DNA of 64,000 bases from an uncultured Flavobacteriaceae bacterium. GTDB lineage: Bacteria; Bacteroidota; Bacteroidia; Flavobacteriales; Flavobacteriaceae. Of the stretch, positions 1 to 9,808 are shown one piece after another. Within the stretch, counting starts at the first letter, position 1. The number at the start of each line of letters is the position of its first letter. The notes below the pieces were generated by a model that worked only from the letters and a program-made list of their open reading frames with translations, was not told where the DNA came from and ran no database searches. Made by a program: the position numbers and the translations under genes. The stretch lies in NCBI GenBank assembly GCA_905479625.1, contig CAJQNF010000065.1, positions 1-64,000 of the forward strand, in the 5' to 3' direction.

Positions 1-1
1 G

Positions 2-154
2 GCGCTGCTTGGAGGAATGAGTTTGGCAACGTTTCTAGGGGTTTTCTTATATCCGATGTTATTCATTTTTATAGGAAAGCTTTTTGGTTATGAAAAACAG
101 AGGGAGAAACAATTAGCAATTGAAAGAGAATCAAATAATTCTGAAGAAGCATGA
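2..154 (+). CDS. RND efflux transporter, inner-membrane pump, 3' end only
   Basis: Only the last 50 codons are in the window. They begin with a glycine-rich last transmembrane segment (GGMSLATFLGVFLYPMLFIF) followed by a short charged tail, which is the usual C-terminus of AcrB/HAE1-type RND pumps. The stop codon overlaps the ATG of the next gene (ATGA at 151-154), an outer-membrane efflux channel, so the two are translationally coupled and probably belong to a tripartite efflux operon. Family assignment rests on this short piece plus the neighbour; the substrate cannot be told. Confidence 0.75.
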   Translation, partial: ALLGGMSLATFLGVFLYPMLFIFIGKLFGYEKQREKQLAIERESNNSEEA

Positions 155-1737
155 AAAAGTCAATAAGAATAATCGGATTTATACTCGTCCTTGCAGGAAT
201 TGTATTTTCCTGTAAAGTAGGGCCAAATTATCAGGAACCGGAAGATGAAACGCCTCAAACTTTTAGATATACAAATAATGCAACTGACAGCATTATCAAT
301 TTGAATTGGTGGGAGTTGTTTAATGACCCTACCTTAGATACTTTGATCAAGACTGCTTTGGCTCAAAATAAGAATTTATTGATCGCAGCCAGCAGAATTG
401 AACAGGCGCGGGCCAATGTCAAATTTAATAAAGCAGATATGGGCCCTAAAATTGGGGTGCAGGCGGGTGCAGGAGTTAGCAATCAATTGTTTGGGCTTCC
501 AACAAATTCAAATTTTGAAAATTACAATGCGGCTGGAACATTTAATTGGGAGCTGGATTTTTGGGGTAAATTCAGAAGAAGTACTGAAGCGGCTCAGGCT
601 GAGATGCTGGCTACATTTTATGGTAAAAGAGCGATTGAGGTGGCTTTGATCAGCGAAGTGGCAACCAATTATTTTGAGTTACTGGATTATAAGGCGCGAT
701 TGGCCATTTCAGAAAGCACTTTGGCATTAAGGGATAGTACCTTGCAAATTATTCAAGCTAGATTTGATGAAGGATATACCCACATTATTGATGTAAATCA
801 GGCTCAAATTCAAAAAGGGATTACTCAGGCTTCCGTACCAAGATTTAAACGATTTATTTCTTTTACCGAACACAACATTAATCTTTTACTGGGTAAGAAC
901 ATGGATTCTGTGGCAACGATTGAAAATCTTTTGTCTTATGACATGCCGGATTCAATTCCAACAGGAATACCCTCTGAGATTCTTCAGAGAAGACCTGACA
1001 TCCTCCAAACGGAACAGTTTTATAGGGCCCAAAATGCTAGGATTGGCGTGGCACAAGCCATGCGTTTTCCATCAATTAGTTTAACAGGTTTGTTGGGCGT
1101 GGGAAGTGCGGATCTTTCAAATTTGGTTTCAAATGGTTTAGGATGGAGTGTAGGAGCAAGTTTATTAGGGCCTGTTTTTGAGTGGGGGAAAAATGCAAGA
1201 CGTGTTGATATAGAGAGAGAGTTGGCGAAGCAATATTTATTGGATTATGAAAACACAGTTCTGACAGCTCTTCTTGAAGTGGATAATTCCTTGGTAGAAT
1301 TATCAACATTCAAAGAGGAATTAATTGCGAACGAAATGAAAATGATGGCTGCCCAAAATGCGAGTAGCTTGTCAAGACAAAGATACTATCAGGGCGTTAC
1401 AAGTTATTTGGAAGTGATTGAAAACCAGCGACAAGAGTTTGACGCCAGATTAGCTTATTCAGAAAATTACCAACTTTTATTGAATTCCTATATAGGTTTG
1501 TATAAATCTTTAGGAGGTGGTTGGGTCAGTGAAGCTGAACTTGATAAATATGCTGCTCAGGTGGCCGAACAGGAGAATGTAGATATCAATACGATAGATA
1601 GAGATTCCCTTTATTATTCAGGGCAAGTTGTAGACTATTACTTAACGCCTGAACAGGAACAACAGCGCAAAGAAGAAAGAAAGAGACTTAAGGAAGAAGA
1701 AAGAGAAGCGAGGAAGCAAGCGAGAAGAAATAAGTAG
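151..1737 (+). CDS. Outer-membrane efflux lipoprotein (NodT/CusC/OprM type, TolC superfamily)
   Basis: 528 residues. The N-terminus is a lipoprotein signal peptide with lipobox ending at Cys21 (GIVFSC), followed by KVGPNYQEP, the usual start of mature NodT-type channels. Two OEP halves follow, with the family motif RRPDI near residue 281 and a long helical region. It would form the outer-membrane exit duct for the RND pump encoded just upstream, with which it overlaps by 4 bp. The last 70 or so residues are an extra, strongly charged Glu/Arg/Lys tail that is longer than usual for the family. Last gene of its operon: a strong hairpin terminator follows. Confidence 0.92.
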   Translation: MKKSIRIIGFILVLAGIVFSCKVGPNYQEPEDETPQTFRYTNNATDSIINLNWWELFNDPTLDTLIKTALAQNKNLLIAASRIEQARANVKFNKADMGPKIGVQAGAGVSNQLFGLPTNSNFENYNAAGTFNWELDFWGKFRRSTEAAQAEMLATFYGKRAIEVALISEVATNYFELLDYKARLAISESTLALRDSTLQIIQARFDEGYTHIIDVNQAQIQKGITQASVPRFKRFISFTEHNINLLLGKNMDSVATIENLLSYDMPDSIPTGIPSEILQRRPDILQTEQFYRAQNARIGVAQAMRFPSISLTGLLGVGSADLSNLVSNGLGWSVGASLLGPVFEWGKNARRVDIERELAKQYLLDYENTVLTALLEVDNSLVELSTFKEELIANEMKMMAAQNASSLSRQRYYQGVTSYLEVIENQRQEFDARLAYSENYQLLLNSYIGLYKSLGGGWVSEAELDKYAAQVAEQENVDINTIDRDSLYYSGQVVDYYLTPEQEQQRKEERKRLKEEEREARKQARRNK

Positions 1738-1762
1738 TTTTTAGCTGATCCTATAATACAAA

Positions 1763-1791
1763 AAAACGGAGGTGCTCAGCACCTCCGTTTT
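1763..1791. terminator. Bidirectional intrinsic terminator
   Basis: Thirteen-base-pair perfect stem (AAAACGGAGGTGC / GCACCTCCGTTTT) with a TCA loop; A-run on the left and T-run on the right. It ends the efflux operon on the plus strand and can also act on transcription arriving from the right. Confidence 0.9.
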
Positions 1792-1808
1792 TATCAAAAC
1801 TCAACACT

Positions 1809-1842
1809 AAAAAAACGAGGGACTGACAAAGCCAGCACCTCG
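1809..1842 (-). terminator. Terminator of the sqr operon
   Basis: On the minus strand, CGAGG pairs with CCTCG and an inner CTG pairs with CAG (1816-1842), followed by seven T residues (1815-1809). It lies 9 bp downstream of the stop codon of the DsrE-type gene. Confidence 0.8.
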
Positions 1843-1850
1843 AAGATCTT

Positions 1851-2354
1851 TTAAGTAAATATAATTTGTGTTCTGTCGCCATCACAAAGACCATAGAAAT
1901 CTCCAATCGTAATGATTGAGTCTACTTCTTCATGAAGGTCTTCTTTTTCTAATTTGAACATATCTACTGCTAGTTTACAAGCGTATATCATACCGCCACC
2001 TGCAGTGATCATTTCAAGGAACTCGTCAACCGGAGGCATATCCAGATCCTCCATTTGACTTCTCATCATTTTTGAAACTCCAGCTTCTACGCCCGGCAAT
2101 CCTCCTAACATTGTTGGAAAGGGAATTCCACCTGGCATACGCATAGCCGGGTTACCGGTTGTTGCTGTATGAAGACCGAGCATTCTTTCTTTAGTGATGC
2201 CATCAAGACCAAAGAATGTAAAAAACACATTGGTTTCAATCCCTTCCATAACGGCACCATTGGCCATTACTAAAGTGGCATATACATCCTCCAAAGATCC
2301 TTTGGCGCAGATAATACATACTTTTTCTAGAGGTTTTTTTTCTTCTGAACTCAT
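1851..2354 (-). CDS. DsrE/DsrF-like (DsrE2-type) sulfur-transfer protein
   Basis: 167 residues, no signal peptide, so cytoplasmic. It matches the DsrE/DsrF/DrsH-like family: an N-terminal beta-strand with CIICAKGSLEDVY (Cys13, Cys16), a middle segment rich in Gly/Pro/Met, and GGGMIYACKLAVDMF near residues 119-133 holding Cys126, the position expected for the persulfide-carrying cysteine of DsrE2-type proteins. Family members pass sulfane sulfur between carriers such as TusA, TusE/DsrC and rhodaneses. It is the last gene of an operon with sqr, a DUF1641 gene and a TusE/DsrC gene, which supports a role in taking over the sulfur released by sulfide oxidation. The exact partner is inference. Confidence 0.85.
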   Translation of the reverse strand: MSSEEKKPLEKVCIICAKGSLEDVYATLVMANGAVMEGIETNVFFTFFGLDGITKERMLGLHTATTGNPAMRMPGGIPFPTMLGGLPGVEAGVSKMMRSQMEDLDMPPVDEFLEMITAGGGMIYACKLAVDMFKLEKEDLHEEVDSIITIGDFYGLCDGDRTQIIFT

Positions 2355-2384
2355 ATCGTTAAATTTTTGTTATCATTTAATTGA

Positions 2385-2696
2385 TTATACACAACTGGCT
2401 GGTTTAGGAATACCTGCTATTCTTGCAGAGTACTTCAAAGGTCCTTTTGGGAATAATTTATACAATCCTTTGATATCAGTAATTCCTGATTTACCTACTT
2501 TTCTGATGGTAAGTGATTCACCTGCTTCTGTTGTATCTCTTAAATAATTCAATACTTCAAAGTGTTTTTCTGTCAATTCAATACCTATTTCACTTGCGAT
2601 TTCTTTTGCAATGTTTTCGTTCCATTCATTCATGTTCTCAAGGTATCCTTCTTCTGATACGTTTACTTGCGCTCCTGCGATTGTTTGTAAAGCCAT
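2385..2696 (-). CDS. tusE: TusE/DsrC family sulfur carrier with a single C-terminal cysteine
   Basis: 103 residues, small and cytoplasmic. The C-terminal arm RIAGIPKPASCV is the signature of the TusE/DsrC/DsvC family; Cys102 is the invariant penultimate cysteine (CysA) that carries a persulfide. The second cysteine of true DsrC, eleven residues earlier, is replaced here (KYSARIAG has Ala), so the protein cannot form the DsrC trisulfide with dissimilatory sulfite reductase and resembles TusE in this respect. No dsrAB or mnmA is nearby. The position between sqr/DUF1641 and dsrE points to a sulfur relay in sulfide metabolism instead of tRNA thiolation; that is inference. Confidence 0.88.
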   Translation of the reverse strand: MALQTIAGAQVNVSEEGYLENMNEWNENIAKEIASEIGIELTEKHFEVLNYLRDTTEAGESLTIRKVGKSGITDIKGLYKLFPKGPLKYSARIAGIPKPASCV

Positions 2697-2731
2697 AATA
2701 GTATTATTTTAGTTATTAATTGTTTTTTTAT

Positions 2732-3421
2732 TTATTCTTTGATATTTACATCTTTGGATACATTCTTCATAAAAGTGATTCCATAGCCCAAAGCCTTTTT
2801 CATTTCCGGACTGTTCATTTCCCGCATCAGTTTCCAAATTGAATAAGAAGGAACACTTTCAGTTTCCATACTGTTAAACGCTTTCATCGCATTTTGTACA
2901 GTATCCAGGACTTCTGGTTGGGTCATTTCTTTTATAATAGATAATATGGATACGATATTATTCGCTAATTCCTTCAGATCCTGAGGACTAAAACCTTGTA
3001 CAATATTATCGACAATCGGCCCTATCTCTCTGATAAAATCAAAATAACCTTTTTGTTCCATGAGGTTCATTTGCTTGGTGAAATCGATGATGACTTCATT
3101 AGCAATAGGTCCAACCTCTTTACCCAAGTCAACAGCCATCTCCAAAGTATCCATGACTGTTTTGATATTACCGGTATTACGTAAAAATGAAACTGCTAAT
3201 CCGGTTAATTCTGACGGATCAAGTTCGACCTGTCTTTTATCCAACTCATTTACTGTTGAATCATAAACATCTTTACCAATGATACTGAGATCACCAATAA
3301 GGTCTTCCACCATATTGGACTGCAACTTTTGTTGATGCACATAGCCTAGAATCAGGTCCAGTTTTTTGTCAAGCGCATCAATTTGAACTTGCATATTGGT
3401 ATCTTCCATTACTGCTTTCAT
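2732..3421 (-). CDS. DUF1641 family protein, partner of sulfide:quinone reductase
   Basis: 229 residues, soluble, mostly helical, without cysteine motifs. It fits the DUF1641 family, repeatedly found beside sqr-like flavoprotein genes and of unknown biochemical role. Its start overlaps the stop of sqr by 4 bp (ATGA), so the two are translationally coupled and probably needed in matching amounts. A part in membrane attachment or in handing sulfur from SQR to the TusE/DsrE pair is possible but unproven. Confidence 0.75.
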   Translation of the reverse strand: MKAVMEDTNMQVQIDALDKKLDLILGYVHQQKLQSNMVEDLIGDLSIIGKDVYDSTVNELDKRQVELDPSELTGLAVSFLRNTGNIKTVMDTLEMAVDLGKEVGPIANEVIIDFTKQMNLMEQKGYFDFIREIGPIVDNIVQGFSPQDLKELANNIVSILSIIKEMTQPEVLDTVQNAMKAFNSMETESVPSYSIWKLMREMNSPEMKKALGYGITFMKNVSKDVNIKE

Positions 3422-4656
3422 ACGCTTACTGTTTTTTTACCCGCCATCGTCATATCGGCTTCAATTGGTAGTTCTCTTCCTTTCAATAAAATATGCCAGT
3501 AGATCCATCTAAAAAGAATTTTACCGTAATGGTTCATTTTCGTGTTTTTTAACAAACCAAATGGTCCGATTCCCGGTAGTGGAAAAGTTCCAGGTAATGG
3601 CTCTGTTTCGTAGTTAAAGTCGATCAAGGCGCCTTTACCGTATCCCGTTTCAATATAACAATTGGCATGACCGTCAAACTTTGCAGGTAATTCTCTGCCT
3701 TCCATGGCCGCTAGAAGATTTTCCATTAAAATCTCAGCTGCAAAATGTGCTACTGAACCTGCCTTGGAGGTAGGAATATTAGCTGCATCGCCAATGACAA
3801 ATATGTTTTCGAATTGTTTTGACTGCAAGGTGTGTTTGTCTGTGGGTACGTAATTCATATCATCACCCAAACCACTACGCTCGATCATATCTGATCCCAT
3901 ATTCACAGGAACAATAGTCAGAATATCGAATGGCACTTCCCGATCATCATAAGAAACCAGTTTTTTATTTTCGTTGTCAACATGGCTTAAATAGAAATCA
4001 GCCACTACATCTATATTTTTTTCTTCCAATAGATCACCGAGTACCTTTGAGGCCACTGGTTTTGTAAATGCACCCGACATTAAAGTAACATAGGAGATAT
4101 CAACCTTATCTCTCATTCCGCGTTCAGCAAAGTAAGCTTCAGCGAGACATACAAACTCTATGGGGGCCACAGGACATTTATAAGGTAGCTCAGGAATACA
4201 CATGACCAATTTACCGCCATCCCAGTCTTTAAATCGTTTATGAAGTGCAACTGCTCCTTCAACTGTATAAAAGTCAAAAATATCTTTGTACCACAATTTA
4301 CCTGTAAGTCCTTCAGTTTCTGATGGCCTTGTTTCTGTTCCTGTCGCGATGATCAGAAAATCATAATTCAATACTTTGCCACCTTCGAGAAGTACTTTGT
4401 TTTCTTCACCGACGATTTTGTCAATAGGACTGAAAATCACATTTACTCCTGGAGGAAAGAAATCATATTTTGGTTTGACGACATCTTTTTTATTGTAAAT
4501 TCCAAAAGGAATAAACAGGAATCCAGGTTGGTAATAATGAGTTTTATATTGGTCAATGATGGTGATTTCCCATTCGTCCTTTTCAAGTTCATGGTGCAAT
4601 TTGTTTAACATCATTGTTCCGGCAGTTCCGGCACCTAAAATCACTAACTTCTTCAT
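3418..4656 (-). CDS. sqr: Sulfide:quinone oxidoreductase (FAD-dependent)
   Basis: 412 residues. It starts with the FAD-binding GAGTAG loop (residues 8-13) and has the second nucleotide fold motif IIATGTETR near 102-110 and the FAD-contacting VIGDAANIP near 287-295. Cys161 in PYKCPVAPIE and Cys333 in ANCYIETGYG are at the positions of the redox-active pair that takes up sulfide sulfur; Cys153 and Cys170 lie close by. The C-terminal stretch KILFRWIYWHILLKG is an amphipathic membrane anchor near the quinone site. It oxidises sulfide and passes electrons to menaquinone, forming polysulfide or a persulfide. First gene of a four-gene operon; a Crp/Fnr-type site and a TATATTTG box lie directly upstream. 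Confidence 0.9.
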   Translation of the reverse strand: MKKLVILGAGTAGTMMLNKLHHELEKDEWEITIIDQYKTHYYQPGFLFIPFGIYNKKDVVKPKYDFFPPGVNVIFSPIDKIVGEENKVLLEGGKVLNYDFLIIATGTETRPSETEGLTGKLWYKDIFDFYTVEGAVALHKRFKDWDGGKLVMCIPELPYKCPVAPIEFVCLAEAYFAERGMRDKVDISYVTLMSGAFTKPVASKVLGDLLEEKNIDVVADFYLSHVDNENKKLVSYDDREVPFDILTIVPVNMGSDMIERSGLGDDMNYVPTDKHTLQSKQFENIFVIGDAANIPTSKAGSVAHFAAEILMENLLAAMEGRELPAKFDGHANCYIETGYGKGALIDFNYETEPLPGTFPLPGIGPFGLLKNTKMNHYGKILFRWIYWHILLKGRELPIEADMTMAGKKTVSV

Positions 4657-4681
4657 GTTTTTTGTCTTATTAATTATAGTA

Positions 4682-4725
4682 CAAATATAGAGCGAGGGTT
4701 TTTTTTAAGAAGTGATTTAAATCAT
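4682..4725 (-). promoter_or_regulatory. sqr promoter with Crp/Fnr-type operator
   Basis: On the minus strand, TATATTTG (4689-4682) fits the Bacteroidota -7 box TAnnTTTG, placing the start of transcription near 4678, about 22 nt before the sqr ATG. The operator GTGA-TTTAAA-TCAT (4712-4725) is centred at 4718.5, near -40.5, where a class II activator contacts RNA polymerase; no good -33 TTTG is present, as expected for an activated promoter. A weaker second site AGTAA-CTTATG-TCACA (4753-4768) is centred near -82.5. Confidence 0.75.
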
Positions 4726-4838
4726 ATTTTTGTGTGTAAAGGCACTATTTTCAGTAACTTATGTCACACAAGGTTTTAAAAAAGGCATTATAGCAGGATA
4801 CCAAATTGCGCTAATAATTAAAAAAGAGTTATTTTTAA

Positions 4839-6860
<2,022 letters not shown>

Positions 6861-6866
6861 AACGAG

Positions 6867-7520
6867 TTATAATTCTAAAACTTGTACTTTATTTCGTGTA
6901 GAATAGACTTTCCCGTCATTGTGAAGTTGCTTCAGTAGTCTGGTGACCACAACCCTTGAGGTGTTTAAGTCATCCGCAATTTCCTGATGTGTAATTTCCA
7001 GATTGATATCCTGATTGATCTTGGCTTTGTCTCCGAGATATTTTAGCAATCGTTGGTTCATATTCATAAAAGCCAAACCATCAATTGATTCGACCATTTC
7101 TATCAATCTGAAATGATAGCTATCGATGATAAAATGTCTCCAGGTTTTGAACTGAGAAAGCCAGTCATCGATATATTCAACAGGTAAAAATACAGCCTCG
7201 GTATCGTTTTCAACGACTGCCTTAAAGATACTTTCTTTTCTATTGATACAATTGATAAATGAAATCGCACAGGTGTCTCCTTTTTCAAGAAAATAAAGCA
7301 CAAGTTCATCCCCTTCTTTTTCCCTTCTGATGATTTTAACAGCTCCGTTGAGAATGAGGGGGATATGGGTCATATTTTCACCTATATCAACAAGGACTTC
7401 TCCTTGCTTATATTTTTCTATAAACCCAACCTTTACGATTTCTTCTATTAATTCTTTTTCAAAAATGGAGCCGTAGTATTCTCCAATTTTTTCGCGTAGG
7501 ATAACCTCTTGTGTATTCAT
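6867..7520 (-). CDS. Crp/Fnr family transcriptional regulator, probable regulator of the sulfur locus
   Basis: 217 residues. Residues about 25-120 form a cyclic-nucleotide-binding-like beta-barrel and 150-217 the winged helix; the recognition helix reads TSRVVVTRLLKQL (about 187-199), with Arg189 and Arg194 at the positions of DNA-contacting Arg180 and Arg185 of Crp, while the Glu position is Val. There is no N-terminal Fnr cysteine cluster and the Glu/Arg cAMP cassette is absent. Instead Cys84 and Cys91 lie seven residues apart in GDTCAISFINC, which could sense persulfide or oxidants (inference). The gene has its own upstream site of the same type as the neighbouring operons, suggesting autoregulation. 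Located between the sulfur operons, it is the obvious candidate for their control. Confidence 0.9.
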   Translation of the reverse strand: MNTQEVILREKIGEYYGSIFEKELIEEIVKVGFIEKYKQGEVLVDIGENMTHIPLILNGAVKIIRREKEGDELVLYFLEKGDTCAISFINCINRKESIFKAVVENDTEAVFLPVEYIDDWLSQFKTWRHFIIDSYHFRLIEMVESIDGLAFMNMNQRLLKYLGDKAKINQDINLEITHQEIADDLNTSRVVVTRLLKQLHNDGKVYSTRNKVQVLEL

Positions 7521-7549
7521 TTTTTTGGGGATTAAAAATCAATATGTCA

Positions 7550-7593
7550 CAAAATTAGGTGAAAATATAATAAGTAAACAAGATATTTATCAT
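7550..7593 (-). promoter_or_regulatory. Promoter of the Crp/Fnr gene with near-consensus operator
   Basis: Minus-strand TAATTTTG (7557-7550) is a perfect TAnnTTTG box; transcription would start near 7546. AAGA-TATTTA-TCAT (7580-7593) matches RTGA-N6-TCAY in seven of eight defined positions and is centred at 7586.5, 36.5 bp from the last base of the box, the same geometry as at sqr. Suggests autoregulation. Confidence 0.6.
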
Positions 7594-7616
7594 GTGCTAA
7601 CAATTTGTTGCTAAAA

Positions 7617-7645
7617 AAAACTCCTTGGCATCGCCAAGGAGTTTT
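7617..7645 (-). terminator. Terminator of the double-rhodanese/porin operon
   Basis: Thirteen-base-pair perfect stem (AAAACTCCTTGGC / GCCAAGGAGTTTT) with a three-base loop, followed on the minus strand by a run of T. It lies between the porin gene and the promoter of the Crp/Fnr gene and so separates the two transcription units. Confidence 0.9.
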
Positions 7646-7691
7646 CCACCAAAATCGATTCTGACTGCATTCAAGCAAAACAAATAAATAA

Positions 7692-8738
7692 TTAGAAAAC
7701 CACTTGAATTTGTGCCAAGAATTTATCGTTATCCTCGTTTATAACTGTTTCAATATTAGCTTGATAGTTTAGCTGTAAACGAATAGATTTGTTGAAAAAG
7801 TAGTTAAGACCTATGGTCATTCTTTCACTATATCTATAAGGAACATCTTTTAAATCAAGATCCTGATCGAAAAATTCATATTTAAAGACTGGTTGTAGGT
7901 TCCATTTGGTATCATACCAGATCATACCATAGGCACCATCTCTTTTTTCGCCTAAGGCCAAAGGTTCAGAACCACATCCTGTATCCGCTCCGGGGTCAAA
8001 AGCACCTTCATCATGTATATATTCTCCTTGTATATGAAGATTATTGATGTCAAATAGGATTTCTCCGCCGTAGGTAATTCTGTCATCATCATTATTGTTC
8101 AGTTTTGGAAAACCGTATCTGTAACTACCTCCAATGGTCATAAAGTCAAACACTTTATACGTAACACGCGCAACAATATCTTTTTTGTTGTTGTTATCTA
8201 CTTTGTTTAATCCACTACCATTCATAATGGCAAATGCATAGTTTAGTCTTGTGTTCACATTACCACCCCAGATTGAGATTCCATAATCTCGCTGTGGAAC
8301 AACAAGTTGATCAGAAACTATGGCCCGGTCAATTGTGATCAATGCATTACAGGCCGTTTGAACTTCACGCCCAAAAGGTTGTTTATAGGAACCTACTGAA
8401 AGTCTGGCCCAGTTGTATTTATCCCAGGTCACAAAGGCATCCATAAGATAGGCACTACCAACACCGCCAATAAAGGGGCTAGTTTCCAACATAAAATAGT
8501 AGGTCCAATCTTCAAAGAGTCGACCTCTTACACCGATTCTTGCTCTTCTGAATTTGAAGGTGCTTTCTGCGGGATCAGAAAGAGTGTAATTATACTCAGG
8601 TTGTATAAAACCAAATACTTTAATTTTTACAGGAGCAATGCTGTCATTAGGCTCCTCTGCGTCACAACCTTGTGCTTGCACTTGGCTCATGAGCATACTA
8701 ATCATCAGTACGATGAATATTGAAATAATATTTTTCAT
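7692..8738 (-). CDS. OprO/OprP-type outer-membrane porin
   Basis: 348 residues with a cleavable signal peptide (about 1-22, ending in QVQAQG). The body is made of alternating aromatic beta-strands and ends in a strand closing with Phe (FLAQIQVVF), the signal for outer-membrane insertion. The order FGFIQPEYNYTL, FKFRRARIGVRGRLFEDWTYYFMLE matches the phosphate-selective porin O/P family. In this operon, downstream of two exported double-rhodanese proteins, it may admit anionic sulfur compounds such as thiosulfate, tetrathionate or polysulfide; that substrate is inference. Last gene of the operon, followed by a strong terminator. Confidence 0.85.
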   Translation of the reverse strand: MKNIISIFIVLMISMLMSQVQAQGCDAEEPNDSIAPVKIKVFGFIQPEYNYTLSDPAESTFKFRRARIGVRGRLFEDWTYYFMLETSPFIGGVGSAYLMDAFVTWDKYNWARLSVGSYKQPFGREVQTACNALITIDRAIVSDQLVVPQRDYGISIWGGNVNTRLNYAFAIMNGSGLNKVDNNNKKDIVARVTYKVFDFMTIGGSYRYGFPKLNNNDDDRITYGGEILFDINNLHIQGEYIHDEGAFDPGADTGCGSEPLALGEKRDGAYGMIWYDTKWNLQPVFKYEFFDQDLDLKDVPYRYSERMTIGLNYFFNKSIRLQLNYQANIETVINEDNDKFLAQIQVVF

Positions 8739-8755
8739 GGTATCTTATTTGAAGA

Positions 8756-9778
8756 TTAATTTTTGATCAATGGTAAATTTTTTGGTACTGAAGAACCAAC
8801 ACCCCATTGATTTGCCCCCCAGGCAGCATTGGAATGATATATTCCGTTCATTCCAAAAGTCATACTGTAGGCATCATAACCCAGTACTTGTAACCATGCT
8901 GTAATCACTGCTGAAGTTTGTCCAGTGTAGCAGTACGTGATGACCTTGGCATTTTTGTCAGGGTTCAAACCTTTATAACCATTGCCATCCAGTTTTAATT
9001 CTTCTTTAACTCTTAGAGCGTTTTTGATATGCCCAAAATTGCCATAGTCAGTGTCACTGAAATAGTTATTGATAAAATAGTTGTCTGGATTGTTTAGTAC
9101 GTCTGTTCCTTTGGCTGTTTTAAAACCTCCTGTTATAACTGCTTCTATTCGTTGTCTTAAAATATCACCTCCATCTGTAGAATAAATGTCTATTATTGGA
9201 TCATTAAATGTTTCATTGGCCGGGGCATTATTCGCCGCCCAATTGCCATGATTCTGGGCTTCATCTCCGGTGTTACCATTCCATGGTCCGGCTGTTGCGG
9301 GATTCCATCCAGACATCCCCCATTTGAGTGACTGCGCATTAGCATGACCAGCAAGGCGTAAAAGCGATACGGCATAGCAGGCAGTTTGACCGGTAAAACA
9401 AACAACTAAAACTTGCTTGCTCGCAGCATCGGCTTCTTTAAGAATATCTGCAAAAGCGATGTGTTTTGCTCCTTGAATATGACCTGTATTATAGGCCTCT
9501 AGAGATCTTATATCTAAGATAGTGTACTTGTTTAAGAAGGCATCAAGATCGGCTTCGGCTGGAGCACCAGCAACAAATTTAACCTCGCCGCCTGGGCCAC
9601 TTAAAATATTGGTTAAATCCAGCTCATTTTCCATCATGTGAGTTTTCATGAGGTCAAATGCTGGTTGTAAAATTGGGTTTTCAGGATTGATATCATCACC
9701 TCTGTCACATGAACTGAGCAGTAACACGGGTACACATAATAATGCTAGGACGAATAAATTTAATTTTTTCATAATCAT
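8756..9778 (-). CDS. Exported lipoprotein with two rhodanese domains, both with catalytic cysteine
   Basis: 340 residues. Lipobox LSSC with Cys24, so anchored on the periplasmic side of a membrane. Two rhodanese folds: the first at about 65-165 with active loop CFTGQT (Cys127), the second at about 190-330 with CYTGQT (Cys283). Each has the usual D-I-R or N-Y, GHI and GM(S/N)G landmarks. Rhodaneses move sulfane sulfur, classically from thiosulfate to a thiol or cyanide; here it probably handles sulfur made or used by the PsrABC-type enzyme. Cotranscribed with a second double-rhodanese gene (30 bp upstream) and a porin (17 bp downstream). The start could also be Met3 (9772). Confidence 0.88.
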   Translation of the reverse strand: MIMKKLNLFVLALLCVPVLLLSSCDRGDDINPENPILQPAFDLMKTHMMENELDLTNILSGPGGEVKFVAGAPAEADLDAFLNKYTILDIRSLEAYNTGHIQGAKHIAFADILKEADAASKQVLVVCFTGQTACYAVSLLRLAGHANAQSLKWGMSGWNPATAGPWNGNTGDEAQNHGNWAANNAPANETFNDPIIDIYSTDGGDILRQRIEAVITGGFKTAKGTDVLNNPDNYFINNYFSDTDYGNFGHIKNALRVKEELKLDGNGYKGLNPDKNAKVITYCYTGQTSAVITAWLQVLGYDAYSMTFGMNGIYHSNAAWGANQWGVGSSVPKNLPLIKN

Positions 9779-9808
9779 TTGTTTATTGGATAATATTTTG
9801 AGTTGTCA

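Noticed and set aside
1851-2696. DsrEFH/DsrC module of dissimilatory sulfite reductase
   Set aside because: Only one DsrE-type gene is present, the carrier lacks the second DsrC cysteine and there is no dsrAB, so the reverse Dsr pathway is not supported.
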